Assembly: GCA_030142905.1 (NCBI GenBank)
Contig: JASJOG010000011.1
Span: 248,001-312,000 of the forward strand
Origin: Heliopora coerulea
Lineage: Eukaryota; Cnidaria; Anthozoa; Scleralcyonacea; Helioporidae
Direction: 5' to 3'
Length of the DNA: 64,000 bases
The stretch's first letter is position 1, and each line of letters opens with the position of its first letter. The translations under genes were made by a program, and so were the position numbers. Shown here in pieces: positions 56,108 to 64,000 of this stretch. The notes under the pieces were generated by a model, which searched no databases, was not told the origin of the DNA, and saw only the letters and a list, made by a program, of their open reading frames with translations.

Positions 56108-58558
56108 TATCATAAATATATCGATGTTTCATCAGGTAATTTTGCTGAAGTTGTTGTTAGGCTGTTATTTGTACAACAGGTAAGAACTGGTTAAAACTCG
56201 TGAATGTCCATTTACAGACAAATCTTTTAACGTTTCTTGGCTATAATAAGTGGTAAACGACAACTTTCTTAATGATGTAAGAACTTGTGCGGCTGAACTC
56301 AAACTATTATTTTTTTTTAATTATAACCCTCAAGCTCGAATTTTGACGAATGTAAAAACATCCTTGGAACAGTCTAAGCCCGAGATTAGTAGTTTTTTTT
56401 CTTGTATTTCTTAAGATTAAATGTAATTTGTTATTTGAGTCAAGAATAATGATCGACACTCTATTCCTTGTAACTAAAGTTATAACTTTATATCAAACAA
56501 CGTTGTGGACTTCTATAAACCAGTGTAAATTCTGATCATTGAAATAAAAAACAAATAGAAGCATTTTAAGGACATTTTGAAAAATAAAAAATTTCGAAAA
56601 TATCGGGCTTCAACAGAATAAAAGCGTATTGCAGGCCCGGTCCGAAAAGCCAATTTTGGGAAGGGTCGAAAGGTTTTGATTGTGCAACTACAGTTTGAAG
56701 CGCTTTGTTCCATATTTTTCTTGTACTCCAAGGCCGATTAGGGCCAACCCAGGGTTCAAGATTGTTCATTAATCTGCTTTAGTTCAGTCTGTCTTCGTTG
56801 ATGAGTAGAAGTCAAATTTCAATTCCTAAAACTTTTTTGAATCCAACCGAAGTCAGTCAAAGGACTAAGAAAATTTCAACTTTCCTCAGCAGTATCATGA
56901 GAATTTGCCCAGAAAGCTTTCTCTAGTCCAGCATTTAGTTAATCTTTATAGCAAACCTGCCCAAAACACCAAGTTCTACTGAACGGCGTTGACACCAGTT
57001 TTTGGACGCCGAGGCCTTTAACTTGACCCTCGTCCGCAGAGAGCACTGACCGATATGAACTGGATTGCTGGAGGATCCCAGGAAAGTTTCCCAAAAATGA
57101 CATCATTTGTGGGCGCTTGTCATCTTGGTTCCTACCACTGGCCAGAATTGCTGGCTCAGGTTATCAATGACCAATCAAACGTCGTTTAATATTCTCCGGG
57201 ATGGTCCATTTTGTGGAACGAAGCGATGTTAGGTTCTTCATTGACACTTGAAAACCGAACGTGTTTGACATTTCAGAAAGTTCTGAGCATAGCAATGAAT
57301 TGAGAACTCATTTACTTTCTACTGATACTTCGAAGCGAATACTTCCTAAACTCCTGGTTCCATAATTAAAGTAAACAAATGTTGCAAGGAATGGAAAACA
57401 CATTACCTCTACAAAGAAGTTGGAAGAATATTTACAAAAAGAACAGGTCAGTAGTCGCGTTGCCGTTAGCACCAAGTCCTATACATTTCAATGCTAATGG
57501 AATGGGTATTCAGAACGAAACACCAACTACAGATCTCTATGACACCAACGAACTACTTGGTTACAATCTTAACAGTGGACGATAATAAGATGCAACAAAT
57601 ATTTTATGCATATGATAGTGTCACTAATATAAAACATATTCCGAAAAATAGAGGCATCTTGGAAAACTCAAGATATGAGCCAAAACAAGACGAGTATATG
57701 AGACTGCAATATTTCGACCGCAATATTTCTATCTGATGATGACTTTGTAATAAAGTCGAGATATTACACTCTCACATACTCGTCTTGTTTTGACTCGTAT
57801 CTTGAGTTTTCCAAGATGCCTCTATTTTTCGGAATATGTTTTATTTTATACTTTTTTTAATTGTCGGCTGGTCTTGGTTTATACTGTCACTAAAGTTAGG
57901 GTCATAGTTTGGATTAGAATTAGAATCAATAAAATTGTTAATTCGTCACCCAATGTCACTCGGAGGCCATTGCTTTCCAGAACAAAGTAATATATATTTC
58001 TTATTAAAGAATGTCACGGTAAAAATCTGCCATATGTGCTATAGAGCAGACTACGCTTTATAACCTTATCTTGACCTAAATCTGAATTTTCCAAAACTAA
58101 ATCCTAACTAGGGGTCGTTAAAAAAACGCCACCTGGGTCGGCGACTAGTCGCGACCTGTTTGACCAAACGGAAACCAGGCTTAACGCTCATTGCATTTGG
58201 CATAAAAATCTATGCTGTGACTCTTTCATGACGGGATCAGTCTTCTATTATTTTACTTTGGCTAACGCCAAACGATTGTACTTAATTACGATTATATTCG
58301 CCAAGGGGGAGACATCCTGCCGGAAAATGGTTAAACACGTTACCATGGACGTAGTTTGGGTTGGGTTTGATCAAATGATACGTGTCTACTAACCACGTGA
58401 TTTCCCAGGCGTAAAATCGAGACATTTCAAAACTTTTGAATCATCATGACTGACCTTGACAGCTATCTTACGTTTACGGTATTAAAATAGACAAAACGCT
58501 CGAATAGGAGATATTTTCGTCCGTATTGTAATAAAACTTGCACCCAACCTCAAACTCA
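56108..58558. other. 3' flank of VWA5A and intergenic DNA
   Basis: About 3.6 kb between VWA5A and the TRAPPC8-like gene, including the foldback at 57629-57844. No further exon was recognised. Confidence 0.4.
57629..57844. mobile_element. foldback MITE, 216 bp
   Basis: The left arm ATAAAACATATTCCGAAAAA continues GAGGCATCTTGGAAAACTCA; the right arm is its complement ending TTTTTCGGAATATGTTTTAT. Arms are about 75-80 bases; a centre near 57735 includes CGACCGCAATATTTC. No ORF. Confidence 0.75.
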
Positions 58559-58928
58559 TCATACTTTTTGCTGTTGGTTGCCAGAAAATATACTATCATT
58601 AACGTCAACTTCAAACTCGTTAACGCAAAAATACATTCATTTTATTCAATCACGTTCAGTAGCGTAGATATGCAACTATTTGCATCGAAGGGCATTCCAT
58701 AGTGCCAACAGGCGACCTTTAACGCCATTCGACTGCACAGCAAGATATTTCCCTTGCATACTTGAAATTTTATTATCCCTACTGCATAGTAGAATGGTGT
58801 TGAGGGTCGTCTGTTGGCGCTATAGAATGTCGATTGAATAAAATGGATGTATTTTTGGGTTAAGGAGTTTAAGGTTGGCGTTAATGATAGTATATTTTCT
58901 GGTAATGAACACCAAAAGGTGTAATAGG
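58559..58928. mobile_element. FB1 palindromic element, diverged copy
   Basis: Same arms as 8837-9269, with a shorter right arm (deletion after GCGCTATAGAATG). It contains AAAATATACTATCATTAACG at the left and CGTTAATGATAGTATATTTT at the right. The right-hand frame on the minus strand is not a gene. Confidence 0.75.
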
Positions 58929-59130
58929 TCGAGAAGTTCAAACGTAGTTTCTCGAGCAACCTATCCCATACTCAATGGAACAACGCCAAACGTGCATTGA
59001 ATTGATGAATAAAACAGACGTAATACGTGTAAGATGACGTTTTCGTTTTGGTACTAAAACACAAGGAGAATAATTTCAACGGAAGACCTGAAGTCTTGTC
59101 GGTCTGAAGTAATTCACCCATTACACCTTT

Positions 59131-59352
59131 TGCTGTTCATTACCAGAAAATATACTATCATTAACGCCAACCTCAAACTCATTAACCCAAAAATACATTC
59201 ATTCTGTTCAATCGACATTCATTAGCGTAGATACGCAACCATTTGCATCAAAGGGCATTCCATAGCGCCAACAGACGACCACTAACACCATTCTACTATA
59301 CATTAGGGATTGTAAAATTTTAATTGCGCAAGAGAAATATCTTGGACAATTA
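59131..59352. mobile_element. FB1 half copy (left arm only)
   Basis: ACACCTTTTGCTGTTCATTA through CAAGAGAAATATCTTG, matching the left arm and centre of the family, with no right arm next to it. It is about 350 bases from the stop of the TRAPPC8-like gene, possibly in or near its 3' UTR. Confidence 0.75.
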
Positions 59353-59557
59353 CGGTTGACCCTTCAGTGACATATTCTATTAGCATACAAACAAGGCCAA
59401 TGGATCAATACAATGGCAGAACGAGCTTTTCGCCTCGTTCCCAAACCATCGCACGGACAAGCGTAACGACATGTATAACTCACAGCCATTTTTTTTCTTC
59501 TTGCAAAAACAGAAGATAGGCACATTTAGATGTCCCCAAACCCCAGATGACTGAAGG

Positions 59558-59563
59558 TTTATT
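59558..59563 (-). promoter_or_regulatory. candidate poly(A) signal of the TRAPPC8-like gene
   Basis: AATAAA on the minus strand 138 bases past the stop at 59701. Confidence 0.35.
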
Positions 59564-59700
59564 CATCTATATTTTTAGGGTATTGGACAACGATGGAATT
59601 ACGAAGCACTGTTCGAACATACTTCGGGGTTAACCGGGGTTCCGGAGGCTTGGCTACAACCATATTCATTTTCCATTCAACCACAATGAATTTTACTCTG

Positions 59701-60106
59701 CTACCTCTGACTTGTCACGACACCTATCAAGCCGAAATAATCTTCCCGAATTCTCGATTTAGAGTTCGTTTCTCCATCTACAGAGTCTCTGATCACCACC
59801 AAACTGGGTGGACAGGGCTTTTGCAAAATCATTGGGGAATTTAGTTCGTTGGTAGCTGGAGCTGCAAGCACGCGACAATGATGCATATTGAAAACACCAG
59901 TTTTGAAAACTTTCGCTTTAAATGGAATTTCGACCGTTTGCCCCGGTTCCATCTTTACCTGGCTAGACCTCTTGCCAATCCACACAAAGGCCGTGGAATA
60001 CTGTGAAGGAAAAGTCGAAGAGTTTGAAGAAGTTATCGGCGGGAGTTGTTGCACAGACTTTCCTTGTCCTTTCTCGTCTTTTCGCAACGTAGAATCATCT
60101 TGAAAA
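59701..60106 (-). CDS. TRAPPC8: TRAPPC8-like protein, last exon
   Basis: Opens after an acceptor (TCTCAATACAG) and runs FQDDSTLRKDEKGQG, a Ser-rich linker, then FVWIGKRSSQVKMEPGQTVE, IPFKAKVFKTGVFNMHHCRV and PCPPSLVVIRDSV to a stop. The pattern W.G......K.EPGQ.V..P..A..F..GV.N...RV..A, with a final P.LVVI...V, matches my recollection of the TRAPPC8 C-terminus (a beta-sandwich near the end of this vesicle-tethering TRAPP III subunit). An internal acceptor (TTTTCCTTCACAG before YSTAFVW) could give a shorter exon in another phase. The remaining gene lies beyond the window's right edge. Confidence 0.6.
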
Positions 60107-60212
60107 CTGTATTGAGAAAAATTATTATTCCTTGTTAGCTTATAATCTCCCTAAACTTAAAACAGATTGCATATACTAAAACATAAGACAGACTCCGAAA
60201 GGTTTCATCTTA

Positions 60213-60553
60213 GTACTCCTTTTGCTGTTCATTACCAGAAAATAGACTATCATTAACGCCAACCTCAAACTCATCAACGCAAAAATACATCCATTTCATT
60301 TAATCTACATTCACTGGCACAGATACGCAACCATTTGCATCGAAGAGCATTCTATACGTGGCGTGCACGTGACGTCATGGCAGCCATGTTGGTAGAACTT
60401 TCACAAGAGAATCTCATTAACTCACATACAATAGATGTGTAATCTATTGTATGTGGAACCAACATGGCTGTCGTATCATTGTCTTCTGAATCCTAGGGGA
60501 TTCGCTGCAACCCACTTATAGCGTAAACAGACGACCATTAACACCATTTATGA
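60213..60553. mobile_element. FB1 left arm broken by an inserted MITE
   Basis: FB1 left-arm sequence (CTTTTGCTGTTCATTACC through GAAGAGCATTCTAT) stops near 60356 and resumes near 60524 (GCGTAAACAGACGACCATTA). Between them is an inverted-repeat insert with TGACGTCATGGCAGCCATGT and its mirror AACATGGCTGTCGTATC, plus an ATACAATAGATGTG hairpin. The arm breaks again at 60554 by the tRNA-like foldback. Confidence 0.65.
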
Positions 60554-60643
60554 TTTTAGAAATGTGAGAGCTTGGATATAACTTAAGAGAGATGAAAGAT
60601 CGTCAAGCTCTATACTCAGAAAATGATTTCTGAGCCCCCGACG

Positions 60644-60713
60644 GGGATCGAACCCGCAACCTTCTGATGACCGGTGAGACGCTTTAACCATTGAGCTACC
60701 GAGACTCAGATGG
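60644..60713 (-). tRNA. tRNA-like sequence, left arm of foldback
   Basis: Minus strand: GTAGCTCAATGGTTAAAGCG is an A box and D arm, CACCGGTCATCAG the anticodon region, GCGGGTTCGATCCCCG a good T arm with B box. Loop CCGGTCA has C at position 33. The acceptor stem is imperfect. A repeat part rather than a tRNA gene. Confidence 0.45.
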
Positions 60714-60843
60714 TGAGCTAAGGTGCAAGTTCGACATATATGTACGACCTAAGTGGAAGCCACTATATATTAATAATGATGGATACAGTTTATGATTTTA
60801 GAAATATTAATATATAGTGGCTTCCGTTTAGGTCGCACATATA

Positions 60844-61405
60844 CAGGGTGTCCCAGAAAAATGTATACACACTTTGAATAATGATAACTCACTATAACAA
60901 AATTTCTTTCGAATGCCACGCATTCGTGAGCAATTTGGAGATGAGGAGTTTTATTTCCAGCAAGATGGAGCACCTTCCCACTACCATCGTGATATGAGAG
61001 CCAAACTTACGAAAATCTGCCGAACAGATGGATTGGGTGAAGATATAGCATTGAATTCCCCCACGTTCACCAGAACTCGCGCCTGTGGACTTTTTTATGG
61101 GGATACGTCAAAGATAAGGTTTGTAGCACAAAACCTGTAACAATCAATGAGTTGAGAGCAGCAATAGAAAGAGAATGGACCCAAATACCAAATGAAATGA
61201 CCATAATTTGTAATGTTTGCAATTCCATCTGTCCGCGTTATCAGCAGTGCCTGGATCAGAACGTTCATCAGTTCGAACACCTGCGATAACTCACAAAATT
61301 CTACATTTGTCGTCTTTAACTTGGGTTATAAAACTTAGATATGTCTTGATAAACATTGTATTTATAATCATTCAAAGTGTGTATACATTTTTTTGGGACA
61401 CCCTG
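60844..61405 (+). mobile_element. mariner-like element, 562 bp, deleted
   Basis: Ends CAGGGTGTCCCAGAAAAATG and CATTTTTTTGGGACACCCTG are inverted repeats flanked by TA (60842-60843 and 61406-61407). It holds only the C-terminal half of the transposase (60913 onwards). Confidence 0.9.
60913..61280 (+). pseudogene. mariner transposase fragment
   Basis: QDGAPSHYHRDMRA holds the second catalytic Asp of the DDE/D triad. After frameshifts the other frames give PRSPELAPVDFFLWGYVKD, then KPVTINELRAAIEREW and PRYQQCLDQNVHQFEHL, all typical of the mariner C-terminus. The first catalytic region and DNA-binding domains are missing, so it is dead. Confidence 0.85.
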
Positions 61406-61435
61406 TATGTCGAACTTGCACCTAGTTCACCATCT

Positions 61436-61512
61436 GAGTCTTGGTAGCTCAATGGTTAAGAGCGTCTCACCGGTCATCAGAAGGTTGCTGGGTCGATCCC
61501 CGTCTGAGGCTC
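61436..61512 (+). tRNA. tRNA-like sequence, right arm of foldback
   Basis: Mirror of 60644-60713: GGTAGCTCAATGGTTAAGAG, CACCGGTCATCAGAAGG, and T arm GCTGGGTCGATCCCCGT (weakened). One extra base in the D loop. Repeat part. Confidence 0.45.
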
Positions 61513-61600
61513 AGAAATCATTTTCTGAGTATATAGCTTGACGATCTTTCATCTCTCTTACATTAACACCATTCTCCTATACATTAAGGATAAAATTTCA

Positions 61601-62031
61601 ATTACACCTTTCGCTGTTCATTACCAGAAAATATACTATCATTAACTTCGAAGTCATTAAAGCAAAAATACATTCATTTTATTCAATCGACATTCATCAG
61701 CGTAGATAGTCAACCATTTGCATCAAAGAGTATTCCATAGCGACAACAGACGACCATTAACACCATCCTACTATATACATTAGGGTTAATAAATTTTCAA
61801 TTAGACAAGATATTTCTTTTGCGTAATTGAAATTTTATTACTCCTAATGTATAGTAGAATGGTGTTAATGATCGTCTGTTGGCGTTATAGAATGCCTTTT
61901 GATGCAAATAGTTGCGTATCTACGCTAATGAATTTCGATTGAATAAAATAAATGTATTTTTGAGTTAATGAGTTTGAGGTTGGGCGTTAATGATAGTATA
62001 TTTTCTGGTAATGAACAGCAGAAGGTGTGGT
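61601..62031. mobile_element. FB1 palindromic element, full copy
   Basis: Left arm from TTACACCTTTCGCTGTTCAT, right arm to GGTAATGAACAGCAGAAGG, with the centre around 61810. Diverged a little from the copy at 8837. It lies within the TRAPPC8-like intron. Confidence 0.75.
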
Positions 62032-62253
62032 CAAGATATTTCTCTTACGTAATTGAAATCTTATTATTTCTAACGTATAGTGGAATGGTGTTAACGGTCG
62101 TCTGTTGGCGCTATGGAATACCCTTTGATGCAAATGGTAGCGTATCAACGGTAACGAATGTCGATTGAATAAAATGAATGTATTTTTGTGTTAATAAGTT
62201 TGAGGTCGGAGCTAATGATAGTATATTTTCTCGAAATGAACAGCAAAAGGTGT
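62032..62253. mobile_element. FB1 half copy (right arm only)
   Basis: Begins CAAGATATTTCTCTTACGT and ends GAACAGCAAAAGGTG, matching the right half of the family; it immediately follows the full copy. Confidence 0.75.
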
Positions 62254-62292
62254 ATTAAAAGTTATTAATTCTCATTAATAAGAGCTTGTTAC

Positions 62293-62385
62293 CTGTCCAA
62301 GGAGGTTGTCAGCATGTCTACGAATGCCTTGACTGTATATTGACTGCAGTTGTACAAGACAACTTTCACTATAATGATGCAGAAC
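62293..62385 (-). CDS. TRAPPC8-like protein, penultimate exon (likely)
   Basis: 93 bases between a good acceptor (TTTTCTGTTTCCTCAG) and a donor (GGACAG|GTAACA). In the frame that fits the last exon it reads VVLYNCSQYTVKAFVDMLTT, alternating like beta-strands, and the split codon AG+T joins it to FQDDST. The alternative frame (VLHHYSESCLVQLQ) is also open and would join an internal acceptor of the last exon. I favour the first. Confidence 0.5.
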
Positions 62386-62814
62386 CTGAGGAAACAGAAA
62401 AGTAGAATCTACAGGAAAGAAGTTAAAGACGTGCTAAACAGAAGTCAAGTATTTGGTCGGGGTAAAAAAGGAACCGGTTAAATCACGTTGGCTCAGTAAG
62501 TTCAGACAGACTTAACTCTGATAACATGGCCCATATGAAACTCAGTCTTTCAGGATTCTAGCAGCAGAATGTCGATCCATGTCACTATGTAAGGTTTCAT
62601 ACAGTCCTTTTCACGGCATGTGATGAAGTGCTTTACCTTTGTCGTTCAAAATTGTGAGTTATCGTTCCCGGGTTCTCAACGGTGTATTTTACGTTAAGTT
62701 CCGTGTTTCCAGATGAGGAAATATCGCTGACAGGTTGTACCAAACTAGGTCTCTTTGTAGGCTAAAAGTGAGTAAGAATATTAAAGCAAGAGGACGCACG
62801 GGAATTGGACAAAT

Positions 62815-63050
62815 TGTGTAAGAGAAGAGAAGAGAAAAAAGAAAGGAAAGGAAATGGAAGAAAAGAAAGTAAAAGGAAAGAAAAGGAAATGAAAAAAGGA
62901 AAGACAGGGCAAGGAAAGGAAATGAAAAGGGAAAGGAAATGAAAAGGGAAAGGAAATGAAAAGGGAAGGAAATGGAAGAAAAGAAAGTGAAAGGAAAGAA
63001 AAGAAAAGGAAAACAAAGCAAAGGAAAGAGAAAAGAAAGGAAAGCAACAT
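62815..63050. repeat. purine tandem repeat, GGAAAGGAAATGAAAA
   Basis: Imperfect tandem of a 16-base unit with GGAAAG/GAAAAG variants. Its complement yields the Phe/Ser/Leu frames seen here; these are not proteins. Confidence 0.85.
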
Positions 63051-63171
63051 TGGTCAACAAGTGAAATAACAAGAAAATTGTAAGTCAGTAAGAAAGAGAA
63101 AGACATGAAAGAAAAGAGAGCTGATATTAGCAGCAAGAATGGAAAAACGAAGAAACAGATAAATCATAGAA

Positions 63172-63375
63172 AGGATCGAATGACTGAGTGATTGACTGAT
63201 CGACTGATCGACCGACTGACCGACCGATAGACGACCGACAGATTGACCGCCTGACAAACTGATCGACCAACTAACTGACCAATTGATCGATCGACTGACT
63301 TACCGACCAATGGGTTGATCGATTTACCAACCGACTGATCGACAACTGATGTCCCAATGAACGGACTGACTGACG
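63172..63375. repeat. degenerate tetranucleotide satellite (GACT/GACC/GATC)
   Basis: TGACTGAGTGATTGACTGAT and similar: four-base units GACT, GACC, GATC over about 200 bases, strongly diverged, so old. Confidence 0.8.
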
Positions 63376-63455
63376 GACGTAAGAATGGATGAAGAAAGAC
63401 AACAATAAGCTAACAAAAGCGCTAAAAAGTACTATAAGCCATTTCAACTTATTAC

Positions 63456-63547
63456 CTGTTTTAGGACTGGTGCCGAAATTGATTCAGCCAAGGTAATCAC
63501 TGCCAATTGACTTTGACCACGGACAGTATGCTTTGAGAGCTGCGAAT
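63456..63547 (-). CDS. possible further upstream exon of the TRAPPC8-like gene
   Basis: 92 bases between an acceptor-like TTACATAG and a donor CAG|GTAATA. Only one frame is open (SQLSKHTVRGQSQLAVITLA), and its phase fits the alternative rather than the favoured frame of the next exon. So it may be an exon of another isoform, a false exon, or the favoured reading may be wrong. Confidence 0.25.
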
Positions 63548-64000
63548 CTATGTAAGAAGACTAAAAGCACAAAACTGAACTAAGTTTAAAACGAAACGAA
63601 ATAAATTCATACAGCAATACTTTTCCATCCTTAGAGATCCATATATCGTCCGAGACTGCTGAACATTAACGGCAACAGACGTGTATGTATTGAGGACATA
63701 ATAGTTCTTACTAGGTTATTTCAATTATTTAGGCGTTAGTACTAGGTTGACTGTAACAGCCCCTTGAAAAGCAAAAGGCTAAGTACACTGAAGGGTTACC
63801 GTTTTCAAATAAGTTGAACGAATAAATAACAAAATAAAACCATTCCACGAAGATCTGAAGGCTACAGGACGACCATACCCCTATCATGCACGGGACATCT
63901 ACACCACAAAAACTAACTAAATGTTGAACAACGTCGACACGTCAAACGACACCTTTCTGACAGAATGTCTTCAAAGCCATATACATGCCACAAGACGTCT

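Larger units (their letters stand above)
60584..61560. mobile_element. foldback element with two tRNA-like arms, interrupted by mariner
   Basis: Inverted ends TAAGAGAGATGAAAGATCGT and CGATCTTTCATCTCTCTTA. The left arm has a tRNA-like sequence on the minus strand (60644-60713), the right arm one on the plus strand (61436-61512). The arms continue into ATATATAGTGGCTTCC in mirror around 60780. A mariner copy (60844-61405) splits the right arm. The whole is itself inserted into an FB1 element. Confidence 0.75.

Noticed and set aside
62689..63136. Long Phe/Ser/Leu-rich minus-strand frames resembling membrane proteins
   Set aside because: Complement of the GGAAAGGAAATG purine repeat; three frames are open for the same trivial reason.

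Overview
This is nuclear DNA of an animal: genes have introns with GT/AG borders, exons are short, and the space between them is AT-rich and full of transposon debris. The proteins (VWA5A-like, CBF-beta, TRAPPC8-like), together with Crypton-type recombinase debris, HIRAN proteins on DNA transposons, many foldback MITEs and tRNA-like SINEs, fit an anthozoan cnidarian such as a stony coral or anemone. That assignment is an inference, since no marker gene is present.

Layout. 1-9.4 kb has no host gene. It holds a 1445-bp TA-flanked pogo/Tigger-like transposon (666-2110) that carries a HIRAN-domain passenger ORF and a truncated transposase start on the opposite strand, some hAT MITEs, and a 430-bp palindromic element at 8.8-9.3 kb. 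9.8-15.7 kb, minus strand, is a complete five-exon core-binding factor beta gene (166 aa). A second tandem CBF-beta gene lies on the same strand: exons 1-4 at 30.7-28.8 kb are clear, and a candidate last exon is at 19.9-20.1 kb. Its long last intron holds foldback elements, a LINE relic and AT microsatellites. 31-48 kb has no recognised host gene; it holds satellites, a deleted hAT transposon, a tRNA-derived SINE, a pogo-like MITE and one possible small ORF. 48.9-49.9 kb is a decayed Crypton-type tyrosine recombinase. 50.9-56.1 kb, plus strand, is a complete three-exon VWA5A-like gene (793 aa, VIT plus VWA domains). 59.7-62.4 kb, minus strand, has the last exons of a TRAPPC8-like gene, whose intron holds a nested pile of palindromic elements, tRNA-like repeats and a mariner copy. 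The end is simple-sequence repeat.

How the genes relate. The two CBF-beta genes would make partners for Runx transcription factors; they keep the same exon lengths and phases but have diverged in sequence. VWA5A and TRAPPC8 are unrelated neighbours. The most unusual features are the CBF-beta pair, the HIRAN-carrying transposon, and three palindromes with hammerhead-ribozyme-like core motifs of the sort known from Penelope-like retroelements.
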